DNA of 64,000 nucleotides from Shimia abyssi (lineage in GTDB: Bacteria; Pseudomonadota; Alphaproteobacteria; Rhodobacterales; Rhodobacteraceae): contig NZ_PYGJ01000011.1 of the NCBI RefSeq assembly GCF_003014475.1, positions 1 through 64,000 on the forward strand, in the 5' to 3' direction. Positions 1-8,838 of the stretch are shown here, in pieces. Position numbers and translations under genes: made by a program. Below the pieces are notes generated by a model. It searched no databases. It saw nothing but the letters and a program-made list of their open reading frames with translations, and was not told where the DNA came from. The stretch's first letter is position 1. Each line of letters opens with the position of its first letter.

Positions 1-120
<120 letters not shown>

Positions 121-174
121 GCAGCTTGCTGCCTTGCGCGATGGCGCGAGTTTGCACATTCTGAGACACAAGTG

Positions 175-212
175 ACGAGGCCCGTGGCAAGCGCGGGCCT
201 CGTTTCGTTTTT
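175..212 (+). terminator. Rho-independent terminator after eno
   Basis: A perfect 10-bp stem (175-184 with 194-203, arms ACGAGGCCCG/CGGGCCTCGT) with a 9-nt loop is followed by TTTCGTTTTT. It lies 55 nt after the enolase stop and just before the ribosome binding site of the next gene. Confidence 0.9.
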
Positions 213-224
213 GGGAGGTGCGGA

Positions 225-1103
225 ATGGCGATCTATAATCTTGGTTCGATCAACATCGATTATTTCTATCAGGTGGAGCATTTGCCCGCACCCGGCGAGA
301 CGATTTCGGCCATTGAGTACATGGTGAATTTGGGCGGCAAGGGGTTGAACACGAGTGTTGCCGCGCAGCGTGCGGGGGCAGATGTGCGACATGTGGGGGC
401 GGTTGGGCGCGATGATGCAGTGGTGCGCCGGATGCTGGCGGAGTTGGGCGTGGATGATACGCGTGTTGTTGGTGTCGAGGCGCAAACAGGGCACGCGGTT
501 GTTTATGTGGATGCGGCATCCGAGAATAGTATTGTGATTTTTGGCGGTGCCAATCAGGCGATTGATGAAACAAATGTGCGGGCAGGTTTGGATGGAGCCG
601 GACCGGGCGATTGGTTGTTGTTGCAGAACGAGACCAACGCGAATGAACTGGGCCTGAAGATCGCGCGGGAGAAGGGCATGAAGGTGGCGCTGGTGGCGGC
701 ACCTTTTGAGACCGGGGCGTTGGTGGATCTGATCGGGCAGGTTGATCTGGTGTCGATGAACCGGACCGAAACGGCGCAATATGAAGCGGCTTTGGGGCAG
801 GCTGTGCGAGAGGTGCAGGGACCGGCGTTTCTGTTGACCTATGGGGCCGAGGGATCAGTGTTTATTGACGGCGAGAGCGAGACGCGGGTGGCGGCGTTTG
901 CAGTGGATGCAGTGGACACAACGGCAGCTGGTGATACGTTTTTCGGGACATTTCTAGCGCAGCATGCGGCGGGTGCAGGCATCAAAGAGGCGATGCGGTT
1001 TGCAAGCGCGGCGGCGGCGGTGAAGGTCACACGCAAGGGCGCGGCAAAGGCGATTCCGAAGGCCGAAGAGGTGCGAGTGTTTTTGCGTTCTGTTTCGGAG
1101 TAG
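225..1103 (+). CDS. PfkB-family (ribokinase-like) sugar kinase
   Basis: 292 aa, the usual length for ribokinase/PfkB carbohydrate kinases that phosphorylate a sugar or sugar-like hydroxyl with ATP. The N-terminal glycine-rich substrate site is seen as NLGGKGLNTSVAAQRAGA (about residues 35-52). The C-terminal PfkB signature DTTAAGDTFFGTF (about 230-242) carries the catalytic Asp and anion-hole glycine. Start ATG 225 has a GGGAGG site at 213-218. It is convergent with the GH63 gene (ends 32 nt apart), so it may serve sugar or polyol released by those glycosidases, but that is inference. The exact substrate (ribose, fructose, ketodeoxy acid or other) cannot be read from the sequence. Confidence 0.85.
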   Translation: MAIYNLGSINIDYFYQVEHLPAPGETISAIEYMVNLGGKGLNTSVAAQRAGADVRHVGAVGRDDAVVRRMLAELGVDDTRVVGVEAQTGHAVVYVDAASENSIVIFGGANQAIDETNVRAGLDGAGPGDWLLLQNETNANELGLKIAREKGMKVALVAAPFETGALVDLIGQVDLVSMNRTETAQYEAALGQAVREVQGPAFLLTYGAEGSVFIDGESETRVAAFAVDAVDTTAAGDTFFGTFLAQHAAGAGIKEAMRFASAAAAVKVTRKGAAKAIPKAEEVRVFLRSVSE

Positions 1104-1135
1104 CGCCCGGCGCGTTGACCAGGCGCTGGAGCGCA

Positions 1136-2383
1136 TCAGGTGTCGTGGCGGGCCCAGTAGAGCCAAGTGGCCGCTGTCCATGAAAATGACTTGCCGCCCG
1201 CCGGATCGCCATCGATCGGGTTGAAGTATTCCGAAAAGCCTTGGGTTGCCAAAAGCTCTCGAATGCGTGCGCGCAGTTCGGGTTCTTCGGGCACGTTGCG
1301 TTCTGCCAGACCAAGGCCGATCAGTAGGTTCATGCAAGGCCATGTCGGGCCGCGCCAGTAGCGGTGCGGATCGAATGCCTCGCCGTTCAGGTTATAGCTG
1401 GCAATCGGGTATTTGGAGACTGCGAGCGCGTTCTGAAGTTGCGCGCGCATTCCGGGGTGATCAACGCCGGCGTACCAGCACAGGTAGGAGCCGCAGCTGA
1501 TCGAACCAGAGAATTCGCCGGACGATGTATCACGGGAGTCAAAGGCGGAAATGTCGGGGTTCCAGAGCGTTTGAACGCCCTGTTCGAGCGTTTCGATGTA
1601 CTGGTTAAGCGACGTGGTGTCGTGGCCGAGTTCGTTGCTGATATGCAAGAAGTCACGCACGGCGCGCAGGGTGATGAAGGTCATCAACGGATCAGAGACG
1701 CGGAAAGGATTGATCCGGGCAATCTCGGCGTCGTCCCATTGCGCGCTGCGACCAATTTGCAGGAGCCAGACATAGAGGTCGTAGTCCTTTTGCGTGGGGC
1801 GATGAGCGCTGTTTACGTGTTTAGTGTCTTGGCGCGTGTAGCTTTCGACACCGGATGTATCGATGCGGGCCATGGCCTTGTCCCAATCGGGGGCATTGTC
1901 GCGGCCGGATTCCCATGGGTGGACCGTAAAGATCGCGCCTTGGTCGTCGAGGCGCCAAGCCATGTACCAGTCGATCCAAGCGCGCAGTTTAGGGACGAGC
2001 GCGTTCAGCCGGTCGCGTCCCTGAGCTGGGTTTTTTTCCCAGATCAGGCGAGCGGCGGTGACTGCTACGGGCGGTTGACTGATACCTGAAGAGGGTACGG
2101 GGCCGTCGCATCTCCATGTTTCTGGGCCGGGGAAGTAACCGGTTGCCGGGTTGTGGAACAGGATTTGCGGGACCATGCCACTGGCCCACTGGCCGGACAT
2201 GAGGGTTTCGATTTCCTGCCACGCGCGTTCAAGATCGAACTCGGCGATACCGAGGGCGCTGATCGCACTGTCCCAGTTCCATTGATAGGGATAAAGCCCG
2301 TCGGTGGGGATGGTATACCCGCCGCGATCGTTGGCTTTCAATACGTCGATGGCGCGTTGTGTGACCACGTCTGTTGTTGTCAT
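1136..2383 (-). CDS. GH63-type glycoside hydrolase (mannosyl-/glucosylglycerate hydrolase-like), paralogue A
   Basis: 415 aa, matching the length of compact bacterial GH63 enzymes such as mannosylglycerate and glucosylglycerate hydrolases, which are single (alpha/alpha)6 barrels. Visible family features are the N-terminal NDRGGYTIPTDGLYPYQWNWD, the mid-protein HPWESGRDNAPDWD containing the likely general-acid Asp, and the C-terminal EYFNPIDGDPAGG with the likely base Glu followed by F-S-W-T-A-A. No signal peptide is seen, so it should act on imported substrate in the cytosol. It stands outside the transporter operon, separated by a terminator (2531-2570), but has its own operator (2472-2487) matching the one at lacI. 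It is a close paralogue of the gene at 3697-4953. Substrate assignment is family inference. Confidence 0.82.
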   Translation of the reverse strand: MTTTDVVTQRAIDVLKANDRGGYTIPTDGLYPYQWNWDSAISALGIAEFDLERAWQEIETLMSGQWASGMVPQILFHNPATGYFPGPETWRCDGPVPSSGISQPPVAVTAARLIWEKNPAQGRDRLNALVPKLRAWIDWYMAWRLDDQGAIFTVHPWESGRDNAPDWDKAMARIDTSGVESYTRQDTKHVNSAHRPTQKDYDLYVWLLQIGRSAQWDDAEIARINPFRVSDPLMTFITLRAVRDFLHISNELGHDTTSLNQYIETLEQGVQTLWNPDISAFDSRDTSSGEFSGSISCGSYLCWYAGVDHPGMRAQLQNALAVSKYPIASYNLNGEAFDPHRYWRGPTWPCMNLLIGLGLAERNVPEEPELRARIRELLATQGFSEYFNPIDGDPAGGKSFSWTAATWLYWARHDT

Positions 2384-2471
2384 TGCTGCTTATCCTGTGT
2401 GCCGAATGCGGCCTGTTTTGTGGTGGTTCTGGACCGGGCCGGATCGAATCTTGTTCTCTGAATAGGAGGAT

Positions 2472-2487
2472 CCGAAACCGATTTCGG
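2472..2487. promoter_or_regulatory. LacI-family operator (copy A), upstream of GH63 paralogue A
   Basis: CCGAAACCGATTTCGG is a near-perfect 16-bp palindrome with a central CG, typical of LacI/GalR operators. It differs by one base from the perfect copy at 9990-10005 in front of the LacI gene, and both continue with CAA. It lies about 90 nt upstream of the GH63 start at 2383. Binding by the local repressor is inferred. Confidence 0.8.
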
Positions 2488-2530
2488 CAAGGGCATTTCG
2501 GTGGTTTTTTTGCTGCAAGATGATAGAAAG

Positions 2531-2570
2531 AAAAACTCCCCGGTCAGAGGTTTCTGGCCGGGGAGTTTTA
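2531..2570 (-). terminator. Terminator of the lacI-ABC-GH63 operon
   Basis: A stem of about 16 bp (2532-2547 with 2554-2569, one G-T wobble, 6-nt loop) is flanked by A and T runs. Read on the minus strand it ends the operon about 80 nt beyond the ATPase stop. It separates that operon from the promoter of GH63 paralogue A. Confidence 0.88.
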
Positions 2571-2650
2571 TTCATTTGAAACCGCAGAGTGATTGGGCGC
2601 GTGACTGTATGCATGCCACAGGCCCGCTCAGACAACTGCGGTTTGGCAGA

Positions 2651-3697
2651 TCACAGGGCCTGTCCGTCTTTGTCAAAGAAGTGCAACATTTCGCCCGGAT
2701 AGTGCAGGCCAATCGTGGTGCCCGGCGTGAGGTCGGTGTCGCCATTCAGGCGGACAGTCACCCGCTCTTCGACGCCGCAATCAACAATCAGGAACGTATC
2801 TGCGCCAAGGTATTCGATCACTTCGACAGTACCGTCGCATTGACCCGTACCAGCCGCAACGACACCGATATGTTCGGGGCGGATGCCCAGCTTGGTCGCG
2901 TCGCCGGTTCGGTCGTAGCTGCCGCTGCCGCCGTTATCGAGCTGATAGGTATCCCCCTTGGTCGTGCAAGGCAGGATGTTCATTTTCGGGCTGCCGATAA
3001 ATTGCGCCACAAACAGGTTGGCGGGGCGTTCATAGAGTTCGCGCGGAGTGCCGACCTGAGCGATGTGACCATATTCGAGAACAACAATCCGGTCAGCCAG
3101 TGTCATGGCTTCGACCTGATCGTGGGTCACGTAGATCATTGTACGCTTGAGATTCTGGTGCAGCTTGGCGATTTCGTAGCGCATTTCGACTCGTAGGGCC
3201 GCGTCGAGGTTTGACAATGGTTCGTCAAACAGGAACGCGGTGGGGTCACGCACGATGGAGCGGCCAATGGCGACGCGTTGGCGCTGGCCACCTGAGAGAT
3301 CCTTGGGGCGGCGTTCGAGGAAGGGGCCAAGTTTGAGGATCTCGGCGGCTGCGTTCACCTGTTTGTCGATCTCTGCCTTTGGTACGCCCGCGACCTTGAG
3401 TGAGAAACCCATGTTCTCTGCGACGGTCAGGTGCGGATAGAGCGCGTAGGACTGGAACACCATGGTCAGACCGCGTTTGGATGGCGGGTGATCAGTGACG
3501 TCGTTGGCGTTGATCTCAAGAGAACCGCGAGAGATGTCTTCGAGGCCGCCAATCATGCGGAGCAATGTTGATTTGCCACAGCCGGAGGGGCCGACGAACA
3601 CAACAAACTCGCCTTCTTCTATTTTGAGGTCGATGCCTTTGATGACCTGGGCTGTGCCAAACCATTTTTCGACGGATTTAAGTTCGATGCTACCCAT
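2651..3697 (-). CDS. ABC transporter ATP-binding protein, MalK/UgpC type
   Basis: 348 aa from the chosen start at 3697. Walker A GPSGCGKST is at residues 36-44, followed by a Q-loop in MVFQSYALYP, signature LSGGQRQR, Walker B FLFDEPLSNLD, switch His in YVTHDQVEA, and a C-terminal TOBE-type regulatory region (about 240-348) as in MalK, UgpC and AglK. It energises import of a carbohydrate by the two permeases at 4950-7393. An ATG 27 nt upstream exists, but start 3697 has a GGAGG site and shares one base with the GH63 stop (TGATG), which indicates translational coupling. It is the last gene of the operon. Confidence 0.93.
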   Translation of the reverse strand: MGSIELKSVEKWFGTAQVIKGIDLKIEEGEFVVFVGPSGCGKSTLLRMIGGLEDISRGSLEINANDVTDHPPSKRGLTMVFQSYALYPHLTVAENMGFSLKVAGVPKAEIDKQVNAAAEILKLGPFLERRPKDLSGGQRQRVAIGRSIVRDPTAFLFDEPLSNLDAALRVEMRYEIAKLHQNLKRTMIYVTHDQVEAMTLADRIVVLEYGHIAQVGTPRELYERPANLFVAQFIGSPKMNILPCTTKGDTYQLDNGGSGSYDRTGDATKLGIRPEHIGVVAAGTGQCDGTVEVIEYLGADTFLIVDCGVEERVTVRLNGDTDLTPGTTIGLHYPGEMLHFFDKDGQAL

Positions 3698-4953
3698 CAG
3701 TTCCTCCCTGCCCAGTGCAGCCAAACAGCGGCTGTCCAGGTAAATGCATTACCGCCAGCCGGGCTGCCGGTTGTTGGGTCAAAATATTCAGCAAAGCCGT
3801 AGGCCGAGATCAGATCTCCGGTCTTGGCGCGCAGCTGTTCGGCCTCTTTGGTGTGGCCCATGTCGTTAAGTCCGATGCCAACCATCATGTTGATGATCGC
3901 CCATGTCGGCCCGCGCCAATAACGGCGCGCGTCGAATTTGGGCATGTCGGGATCGTAGCTTGGGATCGGATACGGGACGGTGTCCAACGTGTGGCGCAAG
4001 CGGTCGAGCATCTTTTCAGAGTCGATTCCGGCAAACCAGCACATGTAAGAGGCGTTTGAGACGCTCTCGGACCATTCGCCGGAATGCGCATCGCGCGAGT
4101 CAAACGAACCGAGGTCATCGTTCCAGAGGGAAAGCGCGCCGGCTTCGAGGCGGGCGATGTCGTCTTCCAACCCGTCCGCTTCGATTCCGAGTGCCGCGCT
4201 GAGCGCCAGCAGGTCGCGCGCGGCGCGCAGGCTGGTGAACGACATTGTCGGGTCCGCAACACGGAATGGGTTTGCGCTCAGCAGGGTTTGCTGATCCCAG
4301 TTCGATTGGCGACCGATCTGCACCAGTTTGATGTAGCGGTCATAGTCGAATTTGGTTGGGCGATCCTCGCTGTTGACGTGGCTGGTGTCGCGGCGCTGGT
4401 ATTCGCCCACATCGGACGCGTCGATGCGTGCCATTGTGTTGTCCCAGTCGGGTGCGTTGTCGCGACCCGTTTCCCAGGGGTGGGTGGTGCAGACGGCGCC
4501 GCGATCATCCAGACGCCATTTCATCACCCAGCGATGCCATGCAAGCATGGCCGGGAACAGTGCGCGCACGCGCGCTTCGCCTACGGTGCGGTCCTTTTCC
4601 CAAATGCGCCGCGCCATGGTGGCGGCGATGGGGGGTTGGATGATCCCAGAGGATGGGATCGGACCGTTGCAGCCCCAAACGTCCGGCCCCGGAAAATAGC
4701 CGGGATCGGATTTGTGGAACAGAATATGGGGCACCATGCCGTCGGACCACTGGCCGGAGAACAACGTCTCTAGTTCGGTCCAGGCGCGGTCGTTGTCGAA
4801 CTCGGCAAAGCCGAGCGCGGCAATTGCGCTGTCCCAGTTCCATTGATAGGGGTAGAGCCCCTCGGTTGGGATGGTGTAACCGCCACGGTCGTTGGCAATA
4901 AGGATATTGCGCGCCTCGCGGTCGGGGTTGGTTTGTTGGTTCATAGAAGTCAT
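3697..4953 (-). CDS. GH63-type glycoside hydrolase, paralogue B
   Basis: 418 aa and clearly paralogous to the product of 1136-2383 over its full length: NDRGGYTIPTEGLYPYQWNWD, HPWETGRDNAPDWD and EYFDPTTGSPAGG with the same putative acid Asp and base Glu. No secretion signal is present, so it is expected to hydrolyse the imported glycoside in the cytoplasm. It is embedded in the transporter operon. Its ATG at 4953 overlaps the permease stop by 4 nt, and its stop overlaps the ATPase start by 1 nt. A second in-frame ATG at 4944 is also possible. Family members with known activity cleave mannosylglycerate or glucosylglycerate, but substrate here is not proven. Confidence 0.85.
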   Translation of the reverse strand: MTSMNQQTNPDREARNILIANDRGGYTIPTEGLYPYQWNWDSAIAALGFAEFDNDRAWTELETLFSGQWSDGMVPHILFHKSDPGYFPGPDVWGCNGPIPSSGIIQPPIAATMARRIWEKDRTVGEARVRALFPAMLAWHRWVMKWRLDDRGAVCTTHPWETGRDNAPDWDNTMARIDASDVGEYQRRDTSHVNSEDRPTKFDYDRYIKLVQIGRQSNWDQQTLLSANPFRVADPTMSFTSLRAARDLLALSAALGIEADGLEDDIARLEAGALSLWNDDLGSFDSRDAHSGEWSESVSNASYMCWFAGIDSEKMLDRLRHTLDTVPYPIPSYDPDMPKFDARRYWRGPTWAIINMMVGIGLNDMGHTKEAEQLRAKTGDLISAYGFAEYFDPTTGSPAGGNAFTWTAAVWLHWAGRN

Positions 4954-6158
4954 CCTTTGACGGAGCCCGCTGTCAGACCTTTGGTCATGAAGCGTTCAAG
5001 CCCGAGGAACAGCGCCATGATTGGAACGGTGGCGATCACAGCACCGGCCATCAGGTGCTGACGGGGGATTTCAGAGGAGTTCAGCATTGTGACCCCGCGG
5101 GTCAGCGTGAACTTTGATGGATCATCAAGCAGCATGAAGGCCAAGAGGAATTCATTCCAGGCGATCATGAAGACATAGAGCGACACAGAGGCCAGCGCCG
5201 GAAGGCTGAGCGGCAGGGTGATTTTCCAGATCACAGCCAGACGCGACAGACCATCCATGAGCCCAGCCTCTTCCACTTCGGTTGGCAAGCCACGGAAGTA
5301 GCCTTGAAGCATGTAGAGAGCGACTGGGATCGTCGTGACCGGATAGATCATCACAATCCCAAGGATCGAGTTGCGCAATCCGGTCAGCGAGAACGCGATG
5401 TAAATCGGCAACGCCAGAACGATCATGGGCACCATGTAGATCAGCAGGATCGAGCGCGAGAACGCCTTTTGGCCCTGAAACCGGAACCGCGCTACGGCGT
5501 AGGCGCCGGGAACGCTGAAGGCCAGTGTGATGAACACGGTCAGCACGGACACGAAGAACGATGTCCACAAGTAGCTGCCGAAGTTAAAGTCGCGGAACAG
5601 CTCGATGTAGCTGCGGAACAGCGCGGTGCCCTGTGTGAGGTCGATTGAAAAATCCAGAGGATTTTGCAGCAGCGCCTGCTGGGATTTCAGGCTGGTCATA
5701 ACCATCACATAGAAGGGGATGACCACAATCGCGGTGAAGAAGATATAGCCGAACCCGGTGCAAAACCGGATCACGGCATCTTCGAACTCGTGTCGTGTCA
5801 GTTCTCCAAAAGGCAATTCCTTGAGGATCTGGGCTAGGGACACGTGCATGACCGCCGCCATCGAGAGGATGGTGACAAGCGTGGCCTGTAGGGACGTTTC
5901 CGGGCCGATGACCACAGGGCCAAGCGATGTCAGGCAAGAAAGCCCGAGCAGCGCTGAGACGGCCAGTCGCGCCGGCGCGTGACGCGCCGGGAAGCGAACA
6001 TAAGCCAACCCTGCCGCAGCGCCCCAGAGCAGGCTCATGAGAACCTGCGGACGAAACGCTGCGCCCGTCGCAAAGGACATGGTGATTGCAATTGTGGTGG
6101 AGATCACCACAAGCCAAAGGGCGCCGAGAACCGGGCCGGTGATAAAACCATTACGCAT
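4950..6158 (-). CDS. Sugar ABC transporter permease (MalG-like) with N-terminal membrane extension
   Basis: 402 aa. The canonical MalG-like permease starts only at about residue 130 (FIFFTAIVVIPFYVMVMTS region) and contains the ATPase-coupling EAA loop, EEAGLMDGLSRLAVIWKITLP. Before it lie about 125 residues with four further hydrophobic segments (about 8-30, 36-52, 60-80, 85-105), which ordinary MalG proteins of about 280 aa lack. The start at 6158 overlaps the preceding permease stop by one base (TGATG) and has a GAGGG site upstream. It pairs with the permease at 6158-7393 to form the membrane channel. The extension's function is unknown. Confidence 0.88.
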   Translation of the reverse strand: MRNGFITGPVLGALWLVVISTTIAITMSFATGAAFRPQVLMSLLWGAAAGLAYVRFPARHAPARLAVSALLGLSCLTSLGPVVIGPETSLQATLVTILSMAAVMHVSLAQILKELPFGELTRHEFEDAVIRFCTGFGYIFFTAIVVIPFYVMVMTSLKSQQALLQNPLDFSIDLTQGTALFRSYIELFRDFNFGSYLWTSFFVSVLTVFITLAFSVPGAYAVARFRFQGQKAFSRSILLIYMVPMIVLALPIYIAFSLTGLRNSILGIVMIYPVTTIPVALYMLQGYFRGLPTEVEEAGLMDGLSRLAVIWKITLPLSLPALASVSLYVFMIAWNEFLLAFMLLDDPSKFTLTRGVTMLNSSEIPRQHLMAGAVIATVPIMALFLGLERFMTKGLTAGSVKG

Positions 6159-7393
6159 CAGAGACCCTCCTCGCGGCTGATGAAGCGGAAGAAGACGAAG
6201 CTGAAGACAAGCAGGCACATCAGGATCACCACCGCCACCGCCGCACCTGCGCCGATGTTGGAGATCGCAAATGCCTGTTCGTAGACGTTCACGGTGAGCG
6301 TTCGTGTGCCCGCGTTACCGCCGGTCAGCAGGAAGATGTCGTCGAACTTGTTGAACGTCCAGATGAAGCGCAGCAGGAACAGTACCGACAGGATGCCTAG
6401 AAGCTGTGGGATGCTGAGCAGCCAGAATTTCTGGAACGGAGACGCGCCGTCCATGTCCGCGGCCTCGTACATGCTGGAGTCGATGGATTGCATACGCGCC
6501 AGAATGAAGAGGAAGGACAGCGGGAAGTAACGCCAGATTTCAAACACTGTGACCATGATCAGCGCCAATGGGCGTTCGCCGAAGAAGTTGATCGGGTCTG
6601 TTCGCAGGCCCATCTGCACCAGTAGTGCGTTTGCTGATCCGGAAAACGGGTCAAACAGGGCTACCCAAGTGAAGGCAACGGCAATGACCGGGGCAACATA
6701 GGGGAACAGGTAGAGGCCGCGAATGAACCCTTGGCCCTTGAAGCTTTTGTTCAGCAAAAGTGCCGCGAAAAGGCCCATGAGCAAGGCACCAATGGTGCCA
6801 AAGACAGTGTAAAACAGTGTCACCCAGAAGACGCCCCAGAACTCGGACCCGTCAAAGACGCGGGCGTAGTTTTCCAGGCTGAAATCAAGGTTTGTCAGAA
6901 TATTGGGACCGCTGCCGGTGAGCTTGGGCTCGGAGGCTTCGATCTGTTGTTCGAGCGCGTCCGGGTCGCCATCAAGCGTGACGGGAACGCGGATGCGTTC
7001 GCGTTGGCCGCCGGTCAGGGTGCCAAAATCGCAGAACAAGTCCCGGCCATTGAGCTGGCACGGAGCAGTGACGCCCGCGGTCGCGGTCACGCCATCGGGC
7101 AGCGTATCGCTGAGGGTGACGCCGGTGACATCGATGTCCTGACTTGAATTCCGCAGGCGGTATTCGATGCGCAGGTCGTCGCCTGAGCCACGCAAGCTCT
7201 CGCGGACGACCGGAGCCGGGGGGCGCAGGTCGGACAGGGAAAAGGGTTTAAAGCTGATCCAGAAGATCGCTAACAAGGGCAGGACCACAACAAGTGATAC
7301 ACTGACGAGCGTAGGGGCCAGAAGCGCCCATGCCAAACGCGCCTCGCGTTTCGCAAGCGCTCCCGTGCCGGTCGGTGGAGTAGCCGAAGACAT
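6158..7393 (-). CDS. Sugar ABC transporter permease (MalF-like) with DUF11-like periplasmic insert
   Basis: 411 aa. TM1 (about residues 22-50) is followed not by TM2 but by about 110 residues of extracytoplasmic sequence containing TGVTLSDTLPDGVTATAG and a C-x8-C pair followed by F-G-T-L-T-G-G-Q. That is the hallmark pattern of DUF11-type beta-sandwich repeats. The rest is a standard permease with the EAA motif YEAADMDGASPFQKFWLLSIP. In MalF a large P2 loop at the equivalent place touches the binding protein, so this insert may do the same job with a different fold (inference). It forms the channel with the 4950-6158 permease and follows the binding-protein gene after a hairpin. Confidence 0.88.
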   Translation of the reverse strand: MSSATPPTGTGALAKREARLAWALLAPTLVSVSLVVVLPLLAIFWISFKPFSLSDLRPPAPVVRESLRGSGDDLRIEYRLRNSSQDIDVTGVTLSDTLPDGVTATAGVTAPCQLNGRDLFCDFGTLTGGQRERIRVPVTLDGDPDALEQQIEASEPKLTGSGPNILTNLDFSLENYARVFDGSEFWGVFWVTLFYTVFGTIGALLMGLFAALLLNKSFKGQGFIRGLYLFPYVAPVIAVAFTWVALFDPFSGSANALLVQMGLRTDPINFFGERPLALIMVTVFEIWRYFPLSFLFILARMQSIDSSMYEAADMDGASPFQKFWLLSIPQLLGILSVLFLLRFIWTFNKFDDIFLLTGGNAGTRTLTVNVYEQAFAISNIGAGAAVAVVILMCLLVFSFVFFRFISREEGL

Positions 7394-7416
7394 GGGGGAA
7401 CCTCGAAGGGGTAAGT

Positions 7417-7438
7417 GCAGCGGCGCGGACGCCGCTGC
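7417..7438 (-). promoter_or_regulatory. Intercistronic hairpin after the binding-protein gene
   Basis: A perfect 9-bp GC-rich stem (7417-7425 with 7430-7438, arms GCAGCGGCG/CGCCGCTGC) has a 4-nt loop and no following T run. It lies between the binding-protein stop and the first permease. Hairpins at this place commonly stabilise the upstream mRNA or attenuate, so the binding protein is made in excess; that role is inferred. Confidence 0.7.
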
Positions 7439-7457
7439 GGAAAGCCAAAAGGTAGGT

Positions 7458-8813
7458 TTACTGAACCTTGGCGAGTTCTTCGTTCATTGCTGCAACTGCT
7501 GCAGCTGCGTCAACTTCGCCGTCGATGTATTCACGGACAACGCGGTTGATCGCCTGGCTGTTGATCATCTTAGAGGCCAGCGACAGCTGTCCTTCGGAGA
7601 CGCCCCAACGCTGGGCAACGTCCAGACCGCCAACGATCTCGTCGATCATTGCCTGGTCATAGAGTTCACCAAGCGGTGCTTTGCGATCCACACCGACGGG
7701 CAGTTCAGCCCATGCATCGGAGAACGCGCTTGCGTTGTCGGCATTACCGCGACGTACCGGGAATTTGCCTTCGGGTGCGATCGACAGGGTTTGTGTGTAG
7801 CCCTGATCCATGGCGTATTTCACGAAGTCCATTGCCGCGTCTGTGTCGGCGTCGTTGGTGATGCCGAAGTAACGCACGTCACCCCATGCAGCGCCATCAG
7901 GGTTAGATGGGCCAGAGAAGGTGGTGACGATGCCGGTTTTGGCGGCCAGATCACGCGAGGTTGGATCGTCGTTGATGGTGGGCGGAGCGCTGTCACGCAG
8001 ACCAGCCAGTTCATCAAGGATGAAGGGCGACCAGATGATCATCGCAGCTTTGCCAGCAAAGTAGAGTTCGCGCGATTGTTTCCAGTAGAGCTCACCGGGA
8101 GGCGATGCCTTTGCGATGGCTTTGTAGAAATCCAGAACTTCGGTTGTTGCAGCAACGTCCAGTGGCTGGAACCCATCGGGGCCAACCGGGCTGACACCAT
8201 TGGCGAGGAAGACATGTTCCAGAACCTGGCTCATGAAGTTTTCGTCAACTTTGGTGGCGGCAACAAAGCCGTACATTTCTGGCGGGTTGTGCAGTTTTTC
8301 CAGCGCGGCCAGAACGTTTGCGTAGGAGTTGGGGGCCTCGAGGCCAGCCGCGTCAAACGCGTCTTTGCGGTAGACAACCATTTGGGTCCAGCCATCAACG
8401 GGAACCGATGCGGTTTCGTCGTTGAACGCTGCCATGGCAAGCGCGCCGGGGGCAAATGTGTCGGTGCCGAGATCTTCGATCACTTCGGTGGCTGCTTCGG
8501 TATCAAGGATACCTGCTTCGGCCCAAGGCAGGGCGTATTGCAGCGTGTGATAGATAACGTCAGGCAGATCGCCAGCGGCGTATGCAGCTGTGGCACGTGT
8601 GCCAAGATCGTTTTCGCTGACAGGGATAACTTCAACGGTGGTGCCGGTTTCAGCTTTGAACTGGTCCGCCATTTCCTGCTGCTTGGCAAGACGCTCGGGC
8701 TGTTCTTCTGTGGTCCAGAAGCGGATCGTGTCCGCCTGAACGGACATCGCCGTCAGCGCAAGCGCAAGCGATGAGCTAAGCATCAGCTTTGCGGCTTTGG
8801 GTGTGAGTTTCAT
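7458..8813 (-). CDS. Extracellular sugar-binding protein (ABC importer, MalE-like)
   Basis: 451 aa from the chosen start at 8813. The N-terminus MKLTPKAAKLMLSSSLALAL plus TAMSVQA is a Sec signal peptide with cleavage after AQA-type VQA, followed by DTIRFWTTEEQPERLAKQQE, the usual start of family 1 solute-binding proteins. Length fits carbohydrate binding proteins of the MalE/AglE/UgpB group. An upstream in-frame ATG at 8852 would overlap lacI, but start 8813 has GGGAGG at the right distance and gives a proper signal peptide. It delivers substrate to the permease pair encoded next. The ligand is likely the GH63 substrate (inference). Confidence 0.9.
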   Translation of the reverse strand: MKLTPKAAKLMLSSSLALALTAMSVQADTIRFWTTEEQPERLAKQQEMADQFKAETGTTVEVIPVSENDLGTRATAAYAAGDLPDVIYHTLQYALPWAEAGILDTEAATEVIEDLGTDTFAPGALAMAAFNDETASVPVDGWTQMVVYRKDAFDAAGLEAPNSYANVLAALEKLHNPPEMYGFVAATKVDENFMSQVLEHVFLANGVSPVGPDGFQPLDVAATTEVLDFYKAIAKASPPGELYWKQSRELYFAGKAAMIIWSPFILDELAGLRDSAPPTINDDPTSRDLAAKTGIVTTFSGPSNPDGAAWGDVRYFGITNDADTDAAMDFVKYAMDQGYTQTLSIAPEGKFPVRRGNADNASAFSDAWAELPVGVDRKAPLGELYDQAMIDEIVGGLDVAQRWGVSEGQLSLASKMINSQAINRVVREYIDGEVDAAAAVAAMNEELAKVQ

Positions 8814-8838
8814 CTTTGGTTTCCTCCCAAGATTTTGG

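Noticed and set aside
7167-8774. A 535-codon open frame on the plus strand over the binding-protein and permease genes
   Set aside because: It is antisense to well-supported transporter genes, with no recognisable motifs or ribosome binding site.
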